Shown here piece by piece: positions 16,708 through 24,749 of a stretch of DNA of 35,950 nucleotides. A program made the position numbers and the translations under genes. Source of the stretch: Trinickia soli (GTDB lineage Bacteria > Pseudomonadota > Gammaproteobacteria > Burkholderiales > Burkholderiaceae); contig NZ_PNYB01000038.1 in the NCBI RefSeq assembly GCF_002879855.1, positions 1-35,950 on the forward strand. The letters are read 5' to 3'. Position 1 is the first letter of the stretch. Each line of letters opens with the position of its first letter. Under the pieces are notes generated by a model, which made no database searches, was not told the origin of the DNA, and saw only the letters and a program-made list of their open reading frames with translations.

Positions 16708-17880
16708 CTATCCGAGCGCGGCCGACACGAGCCAGCGCTTGACGAGCGGCTGCGCACCCACGAGCGCCATGCCCGCGTTGCGCACCGAGCGCGCCAGCAA
16801 GCCCGGCACCGAGAAAAGACGTTGCAGGCCATCCGTCGCGAGCGTCAATGCACCGATGTCCTCGCGCCGCGCGCGTTCGTAGCGGCGCAATAGCACCAGA
16901 TCGCCCAGGTCGCGAAATGGTTCCTTCTCGGCGATCACTTCGGCGAGCGAAGCGACGTCCCGCAGGCCCAGATTCATCCCCTGCCCCGCCAGCGGGTGAA
17001 TCAGGTGCGCGGCGTCGCCGACGAGCGCGACGCGCGGCGCGATCAATCGATCCACCGATTGCAACGCGAGCGGAAAGCCGTGCGCGGCCCCGACACATTC
17101 GAGCGCCCCCAGGCGGCTGTGGGTGATCTTTTCGACGGCCGCTTCGAGTTGCGCCGGCTCCAGCGCGAGCAGTTCGCGCGCATGCCCGGTGCCAGCCGAC
17201 CAGACCAGCGATACATGCGAATCGGGCAGCGGGAGCAGCGCGGCGATTTCGCCGTCGACGAACCATTGGTATGCCGTTTCACCGTGCGGCTTCTCGGCCT
17301 TGAAGTTGGCGACGACACCCGTTTGGCGGTAATCGCGCCGCGTGACGTTTGCGCCGATCTGAGCACGAACCCAGGAATGCGCGCCGTCCGCGCCGACGAC
17401 GAGATCGGCCTGCAGCACCTGAGCGTTGGCCAGTGCGAGGCAGGCGCAGTCGGGCTTGATGTCGAGTCCCTGCGCGCGCGTGTCGAACCACTTCACCTGC
17501 GGCTGAAACCGTAGGGCGGCATCGAGGGCATGCTCGATCAACGACGACTCGACGATCCAGGCAAGCTGCGGCACCGCCGCCTGGAACGCCGAGAAATGAA
17601 GCTCGGCCAGTGCGTCGCCGAACACGCGCATGTCGTAGACGGGCGCGAGGCGATCGTGATCGAGCGCTTGCCAGATGCGCAGCCGTTCGAGCAGCGCCTG
17701 CGAGCTGGACGACAGCGCGTAGATGCGCGCGTCGAACGGCACGTCGACGGGACGCGGCGCGGCGGGCTGTGCGATGAGCGCGACGCGCAGCCCCGCTTGC
17801 GCAAGGGCGAGCGCGGCACTCTTGCCGACGAGGCCGCCGCCGACGACGGCAACGTGGAACGACTGATGTTGGGCGGTCAT
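16708..17880 (-). CDS. UbiH/UbiF/COQ6 family FAD-dependent hydroxylase
   Basis: These flavin monooxygenases add hydroxyls to the ubiquinone ring. The 390-aa protein has an N-terminal Rossmann GGGLVGKSAALALAQAG for FAD, DARIYALSSSS, the middle GADGAHSWVR motif that contacts FAD and NAD(P)H, and VALVGDAAHLIHPLAGQGMNLGLRDV, the hallmark for the flavin ribityl site. Which ring position it acts on (UbiH, UbiF, UbiI or UbiM) cannot be told, so no symbol is given. A TATAAT ends eight bases before the ATG with no Shine-Dalgarno between, suggesting a leaderless message. dsbC lies 141 bp downstream on the same strand; the racemase-domain gene ends 177 bp upstream. Confidence 0.9.
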   Translation of the reverse strand: MTAQHQSFHVAVVGGGLVGKSAALALAQAGLRVALIAQPAAPRPVDVPFDARIYALSSSSQALLERLRIWQALDHDRLAPVYDMRVFGDALAELHFSAFQAAVPQLAWIVESSLIEHALDAALRFQPQVKWFDTRAQGLDIKPDCACLALANAQVLQADLVVGADGAHSWVRAQIGANVTRRDYRQTGVVANFKAEKPHGETAYQWFVDGEIAALLPLPDSHVSLVWSAGTGHARELLALEPAQLEAAVEKITHSRLGALECVGAAHGFPLALQSVDRLIAPRVALVGDAAHLIHPLAGQGMNLGLRDVASLAEVIAEKEPFRDLGDLVLLRRYERARREDIGALTLATDGLQRLFSVPGLLARSVRNAGMALVGAQPLVKRWLVSAALG

Positions 17881-17888
17881 AGGCGCAG

Positions 17889-17894
17889 ATTATA
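17889..17894 (-). promoter_or_regulatory. perfect -10 element for the UbiH-type gene
   Basis: On the minus strand TATAAT is followed by CTGCGCCT and then ATG. Transcription starting six to eight bases after the box would begin at or one to two bases before the start codon, giving a leaderless mRNA. A -35 at the right distance is poor (CGATGC). No ribosome-binding site is visible, which fits. Confidence 0.45.
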
Positions 17895-18057
17895 GCTGCG
17901 CGCCTGCCATTGCATCGCATCGGGCGGGGGCGCGTTGCGTCTTCCGCCGCGCCTTTTCGCCACGGCACACCGCGCCGTAGCGCCGACGGGCCTGCCCACG
18001 GCCCGAGCAGCGCAGTCGGCGTACTGTCGGTCAGCGGTAACGCGTTGGCGATGGCAA

Positions 18058-21000
18058 CTAGCCGGCATTGGTGCCGATCGGCCCGCCGTCGGAGATCAAC
18101 GCGAGTTCTTCCGGCGTCAGTGCCGCATCGAGCGCCTCTCCGCTATCGCGCTGGGCAGACTTGCCGAGAATCTGCGCTCTGACACTATCGGGCAGCGACT
18201 TGACGATTGGATCGGGGTCGCCCGTCAGCGCGGTCACCGTCTTCGCAAACTCGGGGAATTCGCTCGGATCGATGTTCGCGTAGTAGACCGTCTTGCCGTT
18301 TGCCGTTCCCTGGAAGTTCTTCCAACCCTTCGTCTGCAGAATCTGTTGGGTCCGGATGTTCGCCATGTTCTCGTTCGGGTTGATGATTTTGACGTGATCC
18401 ATGCCCCGCGCGTGGAGCGCGTCCTTGAACGCGGAGACGACATCGTCCGTCACATAGTGAGTACAGGCGAGCGCAAGCGATGTCGTGTCCTTCGGCAGAT
18501 TTTCGACAGAGGTCTTTGCCGACGCCTTCAATTGTTTGAGCCAGGCCGGATAGCCCGGATCAGTCTTCGGCGGCGTTCTGTTCACAAGATCGGCAATGTC
18601 CATGCCGGAGACGCTGGCGACCGTCAAGGGCGTGCCCGGCGCTGCGTGAGCCGGGTCTTGGAGCACGACGAGGTTATCGACGTTCGGCCCGTTCCCCTTG
18701 GTGCTCCCGCCCAGGGGCGTCTTGTTGACCGAAGGATCGCTCTTGAACGCCGCGAGTTCGTTGGGATCGAACGCACCGCCCTTGGCCAACGCCGAAAGCG
18801 CCGCCGGGAACGCGTAATTGCTGACCGTGCTGTTCGTCGCGACGAACGCGGGATGTTCGCCGCCGTTTGCAAAGACGTATTTCGACGTCGCATCGACGAT
18901 GTTGTTGAGCACCGCGTTACCGGCCATCGCTGCCACCCCGCCGTTCGTTTGCGCGGACGCCGTATTGCAGAAGATCACGACGTTGTTCGCATCGAGATCC
19001 TTCGATGCGAAATTCAGCAGCGTCGCCGTATTGTTTTGCACGATACCGTTCCTGAGCGGCCCCCACGTCTGGCTCGCGTCGACGACGACCGAGCGTTGAG
19101 GCGTGAAGCCGAGCATATCCGTCGTGAATTGCGCGGTTTGGTGCCCGGACGCCGTCGCCCCCTGGCCCGAGTCGGCGTCGATGTCGTGCGGCGAGCGGCC
19201 CTGTCCGGCCATCGCTTGCGCAAACGGCAGCGCGTAACCGTTCTGCCCGGCCAGTACGCGGATACCGGCCGCGCCGGCAACGAGCGGCGTGACGAGACCG
19301 CCGATCGATTCGATCTTCTGACCGGTACTCATCTGATCCCAGCTCTCCTGCACCTGCTGGATTTGAGCGTCGGTCGCCCCGGCCGCGAACCCGGCGGACG
19401 CAGCGCCGCCGACAGGCGACGTCATGACTCTGGATAGTGCGGACGGCGTACCGGTCGACACCATCGACTTGAACCCATTCAGCTCGATCAGCGCGCTGCC
19501 GCTGTAGAGTCCGCCCGATGCGGCGCTGAGCAGGTTCGCGATGTTGCCCGTCGTCATATACGGCTGGTTGTGGCCGGCCTCCTCCAGCATGTCGTTCAGC
19601 GTGCTGCCCGCAACGATCGTCGATGCGCCGATGGTGGCCGTGCCGGCCGCGCCCGCCAGCGATGCGCTCACGAGACCGCCGGCGGCCAGTTCCTCCGGCA
19701 CGGCGGCACCCATCGATGCGACCGCCAGGACGACCCCGCCCGCCACCATGACGCCGACGCCCACGTCGCGCGCGATATGCCAGACCTTGTCCTGCCAAGG
19801 CTCCTGATAAGCCTGGTGAGTGTCGACATCGACATGGCCGTTCTTCACGTCGAGCGTCAGGTTGCGCGGCACCGCGAGAATGCCGTCGCTCGAGAACACC
19901 TTGTTGTGTTGCTGCAGATCGTGGAACGCGCCGTTGCCGTCCTTGCCGTCGTAGGTTGCCCCCGTCAGGTCGATCAGCTTCACGTGATCTTTCGTATGCA
20001 GCGAAAACAGCGCCGTATTGCCAACCCCGTCCTTGCTCGTTCCGTAAGCGACCGGGATGGCCGAGAGCGCTGTCTTATGGTCGCCGTTCTCTTTGAGAAT
20101 ACGATCGACGACCGGGTCAATCGCCTTGTTGATCACTTTTGCCTGATCTGAATCGCCGCTATACATGTCCTGATAAGGATCAGGCGTCTTGGCGGTCTTC
20201 GCCTTGGCCAGCGCTTGTGCCGTTGGCGCCAGGCCGAGCGCGGCGCCCACGAAATTGCGCAGCCGCATCTTGTATTGCGCGTCGGTTTCCGTGCCGCCGC
20301 CGGGCGGCGTCTGCGAGAAATCGAGCTTTGCCTGCGCGTCCTTCGACGAGAACTGATCGAAATACTTTTCCACGTATTTCTGAGGATCGGACTTGAACTT
20401 GTCGAACGACTCCTTCGCATGCTTCGATTGAGCGTCTTTCACACGGTCGGCGTTGCCTTTCGCAATCGAATCCGTCAGCGCCTTGATCGCTTTGTGCGGG
20501 GCGTGATTGGCGGTGAGCTGGGTCGAAACGGCGGCCCACAGGTCGCCGTTGCCATAACGAGCTGCCGAGCGAGCCGCCGTGAAATCGTCGGGCAGGTCGG
20601 CGCTGCCTTTGCCGTCGCGCGAGGACAGCAGCCACTGCGCGGCTTTCTTTGCCGCGGCGGGATCGCCCGAGACCAGCGTGCTCACGCCGTCGAAGAAAGA
20701 ACTTTTCAGAATGTTGTTGGCATCGCCGATAGTGGGTGCGTCCTTGCCGAGCTGTTTCATCAGCGTGTCGAGCAGCGGCTCACGCAGTTCGTTCGGACAA
20801 CCGTCCGCGAGCGTCGACGACAACCATGCCCCGGCGTTCGTCGCCTTCTGCTGCGACGCACTCGCCAGCGAGCCGGCGTGAGGTTCGAACGGCTGCGTCA
20901 CCTTGATTGCGTCGGCGAGCCCTTTTTCCAGCGCCTTCGGCGTGAGTTCGCCACGCACCGCGTCGAGCACGGCCTTACGCCCGGCCGCGCCATCCGATTG

Positions 21001-21969
21001 TTGAGCGGCGGCCATCTGAGCGTTGAGCACCGATAGCTTCGTGCTGAGATCGGGGGCCTTCGCGACGAGGTCGTGCGCGTAGGACGGACGCATCGCCGAC
21101 ACCGCGTTGACGAGCGACAGTTGCAGCGCGGGATCATCAGGATTGCGCGCCATCAGGCTCGAGAGCGCAAAGCTCAGCGGGTCGTTCTTGAGCATCTGCT
21201 TATCGGCATCGGTCAGGCCGGCCGTCTGCGGATGCGCCATTGCGTCGTGCAGAATGTGCGACGTCAACAGCGAATGCAGATCGCCCTGCACGCCGTCCTT
21301 GGCGTGATTACCGAGCACAATGGCCAGCCGCGCCGATTCGGGATCCTTCGCGTCTTTCGGCGCTTGCGTCGCGTCGAACTCGTGCTCCAGGTCGCGATTG
21401 AGCGTCTTCTGCAGTTCGTCGATTTTGGTTCGATCGTCTGCCAAGGTTCCGCCGCCGCCGTCTTCCTGACTCAGCGCCGCGAGTTTCGGCGATGTCTTGC
21501 GCAGGGCTGCCAGGTCCGCCGCCGCCTGCTTGAGTGTGGCTTGCGCCGTAGCGAGCGAGTAAGCGTCTTCGCGCATGGCGCTCACCGCCGGCGCCTCGGC
21601 CGACACGCTTTGCGTCGCATCCTTCGCCAGGCTGCCGAACAGCTTACCGGCGTCGCTGCGGCCCGACGGCGCCAGCTTGGCGATTGCAGCGCCGGCCGCA
21701 TCGAGCGCCGCGGTGCGCTCGCTGCCCGTCTTGCCCTTGGCATAGACGCGCATCGCATTTTCCATCGCCGCTTTGACCCGCTCCATCGCCGCTTGCTGCG
21801 CCGCACGCGTGGCCGCCTCCTGCGCGCGCTTGATCGCCTCGCGCAACGCTGCCAACGCGGCCGCCTGTTCCGCATTCGGTTGGGACGTCGCGGGCTTGTC
21901 CACCGGCATTTGCTGTCCTGCCGATGGTGCCGGCAACGAAGATCCACTACGGTCGATTGCAAGTCCCAT
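18058..21969 (-). CDS. giant effector-like protein with C-terminal glutamate-racemase (MurI-like) domain
   Basis: The 1303-aa product has no signal peptide. The N-terminus is Ser/Pro/Gln-rich, then an Ala-rich coiled coil (about 33-80), then a long helical scaffold (to about 590) resembling the N-terminal half of the protein at 29218-32712. Residues about 635-705 (GVGNTALFSL, VKLIDLTGATYDG) recall DUF4781 proteins, from memory. A Gly/Ala-rich hydrophobic stretch covers 735-795. Residues about 928-1255 read as complete MurI: DSGQG (933-937), WGP where MurI has YGP (969), VIFCNTASA with Cys1001, a T..T.S.YAF block near 1045, ALACTHY with Cys1169 and His1171, then IDPSEFPEFAK. A 50-60 residue insertion separates the cysteines. 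GGAGG six bases before ATG 21969 sets the start; GTG at 21972 is less likely. Domain identity is strong; secretion, activity and target are unknown. Confidence 0.85.
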   Translation of the reverse strand: MGLAIDRSGSSLPAPSAGQQMPVDKPATSQPNAEQAAALAALREAIKRAQEAATRAAQQAAMERVKAAMENAMRVYAKGKTGSERTAALDAAGAAIAKLAPSGRSDAGKLFGSLAKDATQSVSAEAPAVSAMREDAYSLATAQATLKQAAADLAALRKTSPKLAALSQEDGGGGTLADDRTKIDELQKTLNRDLEHEFDATQAPKDAKDPESARLAIVLGNHAKDGVQGDLHSLLTSHILHDAMAHPQTAGLTDADKQMLKNDPLSFALSSLMARNPDDPALQLSLVNAVSAMRPSYAHDLVAKAPDLSTKLSVLNAQMAAAQQSDGAAGRKAVLDAVRGELTPKALEKGLADAIKVTQPFEPHAGSLASASQQKATNAGAWLSSTLADGCPNELREPLLDTLMKQLGKDAPTIGDANNILKSSFFDGVSTLVSGDPAAAKKAAQWLLSSRDGKGSADLPDDFTAARSAARYGNGDLWAAVSTQLTANHAPHKAIKALTDSIAKGNADRVKDAQSKHAKESFDKFKSDPQKYVEKYFDQFSSKDAQAKLDFSQTPPGGGTETDAQYKMRLRNFVGAALGLAPTAQALAKAKTAKTPDPYQDMYSGDSDQAKVINKAIDPVVDRILKENGDHKTALSAIPVAYGTSKDGVGNTALFSLHTKDHVKLIDLTGATYDGKDGNGAFHDLQQHNKVFSSDGILAVPRNLTLDVKNGHVDVDTHQAYQEPWQDKVWHIARDVGVGVMVAGGVVLAVASMGAAVPEELAAGGLVSASLAGAAGTATIGASTIVAGSTLNDMLEEAGHNQPYMTTGNIANLLSAASGGLYSGSALIELNGFKSMVSTGTPSALSRVMTSPVGGAASAGFAAGATDAQIQQVQESWDQMSTGQKIESIGGLVTPLVAGAAGIRVLAGQNGYALPFAQAMAGQGRSPHDIDADSGQGATASGHQTAQFTTDMLGFTPQRSVVVDASQTWGPLRNGIVQNNTATLLNFASKDLDANNVVIFCNTASAQTNGGVAAMAGNAVLNNIVDATSKYVFANGGEHPAFVATNSTVSNYAFPAALSALAKGGAFDPNELAAFKSDPSVNKTPLGGSTKGNGPNVDNLVVLQDPAHAAPGTPLTVASVSGMDIADLVNRTPPKTDPGYPAWLKQLKASAKTSVENLPKDTTSLALACTHYVTDDVVSAFKDALHARGMDHVKIINPNENMANIRTQQILQTKGWKNFQGTANGKTVYYANIDPSEFPEFAKTVTALTGDPDPIVKSLPDSVRAQILGKSAQRDSGEALDAALTPEELALISDGGPIGTNAG

Positions 21970-22076
21970 CACATCCCTCCGAAAGAGCCGTGCAGCAGCT
22001 CGTCGATGAATTTCGGTTTATGGTCGATGAACCGACTGGCGAATCGTCCGGCGTGCCAGCTTTCCGAGAGAAGCCC

Positions 22077-22090
22077 GGAACCGGTTCTGC
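22077..22090. repeat. copy 1 of GGAACCGGTTCTGC
   Basis: This 14-mer contains the perfect 10-bp palindrome GAACCGGTTC. An identical copy lies 143 bases away at 22220-22233. It is about 108 bases before the start of the giant gene. It could be an operator for the adjacent LuxR-type regulator, but it is shorter than a classical 20-bp lux box. Confidence 0.5.
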
Positions 22091-22127
22091 TTTTTGCTGT
22101 TCTTTGACTGTTAGAACCATTCCCACC

Positions 22128-22187
22128 CCGTAGCCGGACACCTGCAACGTCTGCTTTCCCCGAACGTTGCGAGCACGGCGGCTACGG
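22128..22187 (-). repeat. compound hairpin A, REP-like
   Basis: The outer stem pairs CCGTAGCCG (22128-22136) with CGGCTACGG (22179-22187), perfect over 9 bp. The inner stem pairs GCAACGT (22144-22150) with ACGTTGC (22164-22170), perfect over 7 bp. It resembles hairpin B in length (about 60 bases), in the CTACGG/CCGTAG arms and in a GTTGC block near the inner stem, so the two look like diverged copies of one element. Confidence 0.55.
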
Positions 22188-22219
22188 TTCAAATGCGATT
22201 ACGACCGAACCGGCGCCAA

Positions 22220-22233
22220 GGAACCGGTTCTGC
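22220..22233. repeat. copy 2 of GGAACCGGTTCTGC
   Basis: Identical 14-base copy of the element at 22077-22090, again containing GAACCGGTTC. It lies 15 bases from hairpin B. Half-sites CGGTTC and CGAACCG occur nearby at 22185-22212. Confidence 0.5.
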
Positions 22234-22248
22234 CTGCTGCCTTTAAAA

Positions 22249-22309
22249 ACCGTAGTGCCGCGTCCGCAACGCGCGTGTTCGCGCGCAACGCAAAGACAGC
22301 TGCTACGGT
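22249..22309 (-). terminator. compound hairpin B with T-run after the LuxR-type gene
   Basis: The outer stem pairs ACCGTAG (22249-22255) with CTACGGT (22303-22309), perfect over 7 bp. The inner part can pair GCGT with ACGC and CGCGCG with CGCGCG around TGTT. Read on the minus strand it starts 11 bases after the LuxR-type stop codon and ends in five T residues, so it can act as that gene's intrinsic terminator. It resembles hairpin A. Confidence 0.5.
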
Positions 22310-22320
22310 ACTGCCAGGGA

Positions 22321-23313
22321 TCAAGCCAGTTCGAGTTCCATGCCGCCGGCCAGAAACGCGAGATGCGTGCGGTTGGCCGCGCCGTATCGACGCCGCAGGA
22401 ATCGCAAGTGATAGTCGACGTTGTGCGGCGTCGTTTGCAGACGCGAGGCAATCTGCTTGTCCGACAACCCGCCGGCCAGGCACGCGAGAATCCGCGTTTG
22501 CATGTCGGAAGGCGCATCGGCCGCGGACGCCTCGCACACGCGCGGAACATGCGCCGGATCGGACGCGAAGCGGTGCAACGACAAGCCAAGCGCGAGCGCT
22601 TGCGCAAGCACGTTGTCGCTGATCCAGCCGCGATCGGCCTGGCTGCTCGACAAACTCACGATCGCGCGCAAGCCGCCTTGCGTCGAAGCAATGCCGAACA
22701 TCACGCCGCTTCTGACCTCGTCGCGCGCCAGCTCGTCGAACAGGCTGCACATGGCCGCCGGCGCCCCCCGTCCACGCCATGCGCGCAGCAACCAACTGAG
22801 ATCCCAGACAAGAGGCGCGCTGGCATTGAGCACCGTGGCAAGACGCGGGTCATGCGCCTGGTAGCCGGCATCGAAGTAGGCCTGGCCGAAGTGGCTCGGC
22901 GTGAGCGTATCGGTGACCCAGGCGTCGGTCGGTTCGTGGCGGCCGGCGCGCACCGTGAAGTACGCCAGCGTACGAAAACCCGTGACGTTGAGCAGCGCGC
23001 GCACGAGTCGTGTCCGCTCGTCGGGATCGCGCGCCGTCATCAGTTCGGCGGCGATGCGCGTGTCCGTGCGATGGTCCGCGGCAGCGTCGTGCGCATGGGC
23101 GGGGATCGCGCCGGCCGCGAACGGCACGGCGCCCGCCCGGCGAACGCTGCCATGCACATCCGAGCCTTTGCGTGCGGCGCCGTGTACCTTGGCCGCGCGC
23201 CGCCCCCTGTGCTTGCCGCGCGCCTCCAGCGCATCGCGCGACATCGCGCCCGTATGCGTCAGACCGAGCGCCAGCCCACTTTCGTTCCCAACCGTCAACA
23301 TCGTCGTGTCCAT
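22321..23313 (-). CDS. LuxR-family regulator with autoinducer-binding-like domain (LuxR solo)
   Basis: This 330-aa protein has three parts. Residues 1-80 are a basic, Gly/Ala/His-rich extension not seen in typical LuxR proteins. Residues about 85-245 match an N-acyl-homoserine-lactone-binding domain: FDAGYQAHDP at 147-156 has the paired Asp-Pro, PLVW at 167-170 the conserved Trp, and SGVMFGIAS at 202-210 the conserved Gly region. Residues 265-322 form the LuxR helix-turn-helix (ILACLAGGLSDKQIASRL, then NVDYHLRFLRRRYG, with Tyr in place of the more usual hydrophobics). No luxI synthase lies in the window, so it is a solo receptor; the ligand is unknown. It starts 36 bp after gltL and could be co-transcribed with it. 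The racemase-domain gene is next. Confidence 0.85.
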   Translation of the reverse strand: MDTTMLTVGNESGLALGLTHTGAMSRDALEARGKHRGRRAAKVHGAARKGSDVHGSVRRAGAVPFAAGAIPAHAHDAAADHRTDTRIAAELMTARDPDERTRLVRALLNVTGFRTLAYFTVRAGRHEPTDAWVTDTLTPSHFGQAYFDAGYQAHDPRLATVLNASAPLVWDLSWLLRAWRGRGAPAAMCSLFDELARDEVRSGVMFGIASTQGGLRAIVSLSSSQADRGWISDNVLAQALALGLSLHRFASDPAHVPRVCEASAADAPSDMQTRILACLAGGLSDKQIASRLQTTPHNVDYHLRFLRRRYGAANRTHLAFLAGGMELELA

Positions 23314-23349
23314 AGGGCCACCGAAAAAACGTGCAGTTGACCAACCGAT

Positions 23350-24075
23350 TCAGTGAAGAATGCGCGACAGAAAATCCTTCGCGCGATCGGTGCGCGGGGC
23401 TTCGAAGAACGCATCCTTCACGTCGTTTTCGACGATGGCGCCGCGATCCATGAAGATCACGCGATTGGCGACCTTCTTCGCAAAACCCATTTCATGCGTG
23501 ACGCACATCATCGTCATGCCTTCCTGCGCGAGCTCGACCATGACGTCGAGCACCTCGTTGATCATCTCGGGGTCGAGCGCCGAAGTGGGCTCGTCGAACA
23601 GCATGGCGATCGGGTCCATCGACAGCGCCCGCGCGATCGCGACGCGCTGCTGCTGGCCACCGGAAAGCTGTCCCGGATATTTGTCGGCATGCGCCTTGAG
23701 CCCCACGCGCTCGAGCAGCTTGAGCCCTTTGTCGAGCGCTTCGTCTTTCGAACGGCGCAGCACTTTGATCTGCGCGAGCGTCAGGTTCTCGATGATCGAC
23801 AAATGCGGAAACAGCTCGAAGTGCTGGAACACCATGCCCACCTGCGCGCGTAGCCGGGCGAGATTGGTCTTCGGATCATGGACCGGTGCGTTCTTGATCA
23901 TGATCGAGCCCGACTGGATCGGCTCGAGCCCGTTGATCGTCTTGATCAACGTCGACTTGCCCGAACCCGACGGGCCGCATACGACGACCACGTCGCCCTT
24001 CTCGATGCTCGCCGTGCAATCGTCGAGGACGCGGAACGGCCCATACCATTTGGAAACTTTTTCTAGCGTGATCAT
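23350..24075 (-). CDS. gltL: glutamate/aspartate ABC transporter ATP-binding protein
   Basis: This 241-aa ATPase powers the polar amino acid importer encoded just upstream. It begins [12 protein letters not shown] and has the Walker A motif [10 protein letters not shown], the Q-loop in [13 protein letters not shown], signature [15 protein letters not shown], Walker [15 protein letters not shown], and the H-loop VTHEMGFA. Typical for the PAAT family (GlnQ, GltL, ArtP, HisP); the GltL name follows the binding protein. The start is fixed by the one-base overlap (TGATG) with the upstream permease stop. The longer open frame to 24798 runs through the permease genes and is a shadow. It is the last transporter gene before the LuxR-type regulator. 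Confidence 0.94.
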   Translation of the reverse strand: MITLEKVSKWYGPFRVLDDCTASIEKGDVVVVCGPSGSGKSTLIKTINGLEPIQSGSIMIKNAPVHDPKTNLARLRAQVGMVFQHFELFPHLSIIENLTLAQIKVLRRSKDEALDKGLKLLERVGLKAHADKYPGQLSGGQQQRVAIARALSMDPIAMLFDEPTSALDPEMINEVLDVMVELAQEGMTMMCVTHEMGFAKKVANRVIFMDRGAIVENDVKDAFFEAPRTDRAKDFLSRILH

Positions 24076-24749
24076 CAGATAGCCTTTCTTTGCAGAAACT
24101 TCACCAACATCGAAGCCGCGGAGCAGATAACGAAGTACGTCGCGCCGGCAAGCATCAGCATCAGGATCAGCGTGCCGTCGCGCTCGCCGATGCTCTCGGC
24201 CATGCTGAAGAAATCGCCGAGGCCGATGACATAGACGAGCGACGTGTCCTGAAACATGACAATGGCCTGCGTCACGAACACCGGCACCATCGCGCGAAAC
24301 GCCTGCGGCAACACGACATGTCGCATCGTCTGCAACGGCGTGAGGCCGAGCGCGAGCGATGCGCTCTGCTGCCCGCGCGGCACACCGAGAATGCCGGCGC
24401 GGATGATCTCCGAGTAGTACGCCGCTTCGTACAGCGAGAACGCCACGAACGCGGACACGCGGCGGATATCGACCGCCGGCGAAAGATGAAGCAACGATTT
24501 CAGTAGTTGCGGCACCACGAGAAAAAACCAGAGCAGCACCATCACGAGCGGCACCGAGCGAAACAGCGTGACGTAGCCTTGCGCGAACCAACTGAGCGGC
24601 TTGACGGGCCCGATACGGAACAACGCGAGCGCCGTGCCCCAGACGAGGCCCGCCGCGATCGCCGAGACGGTCAACTCCAAGGTGACGACGAACCCCCTGC
24701 CGAGCGACGGCAGGACGGGGAGAAGAATGTGAAGGATTTGGCTGAACAT
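24075..24749 (-). CDS. gltK: glutamate/aspartate ABC transporter permease 2
   Basis: A 224-aa inner-membrane permease of the HisMQ type, with about five helices: [21 protein letters not shown], the [20 protein letters not shown] segment, [21 protein letters not shown], and the EAA loop region [31 protein letters not shown] that contacts the ATPase. The C-terminus has [20 protein letters not shown]. Start and stop both overlap neighbours by one base (TGATG), giving tight coupling with gltJ and gltL. GltK-like order (I-J-K-L) matches the E. coli gltIJKL operon. Substrate is inferred from the operon's binding protein. Confidence 0.92.
   Translation of the reverse strand: MFSQILHILLPVLPSLGRGFVVTLELTVSAIAAGLVWGTALALFRIGPVKPLSWFAQGYVTLFRSVPLVMVLLWFFLVVPQLLKSLLHLSPAVDIRRVSAFVAFSLYEAAYYSEIIRAGILGVPRGQQSASLALGLTPLQTMRHVVLPQAFRAMVPVFVTQAIVMFQDTSLVYVIGLGDFFSMAESIGERDGTLILMLMLAGATYFVICSAASMLVKFLQRKAI

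Larger units (their letters stand above)
21970..22320 (-). promoter_or_regulatory. structured 351-bp region before the racemase-domain gene
   Basis: This gap between the LuxR-type gene and the giant gene has no ORF of note but dense structure. In transcription order there is a compound hairpin ending in T residues (22309-22249), the palindrome-containing 14-mer GGAACCGGTTCTGC in antisense, a second compound hairpin (22187-22128), then a second copy of the same 14-mer, then GGAGG. No TTCG-N16-TTCG box (the HrpB-type signal of Ralstonia and Burkholderia type III genes) is found. I could not identify a clear -35/-10 pair. Confidence 0.5.

Noticed and set aside
17935-19437. Plus-strand open frame of 500 codons opposite the racemase-domain gene
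   Set aside because: Arg-rich shadow without recognisable motifs; the minus strand carries the MurI motifs and a good ribosome-binding site.
21970-22320. HrpB-type hrp box (TTCG-N16-TTCG) upstream of the giant genes, which would have marked type III effectors
   Set aside because: The CGAA occurrences on the plus strand near 21980, 22040, 22161 and 22206 are not at the needed spacing, and none occurs at 32713-32883.
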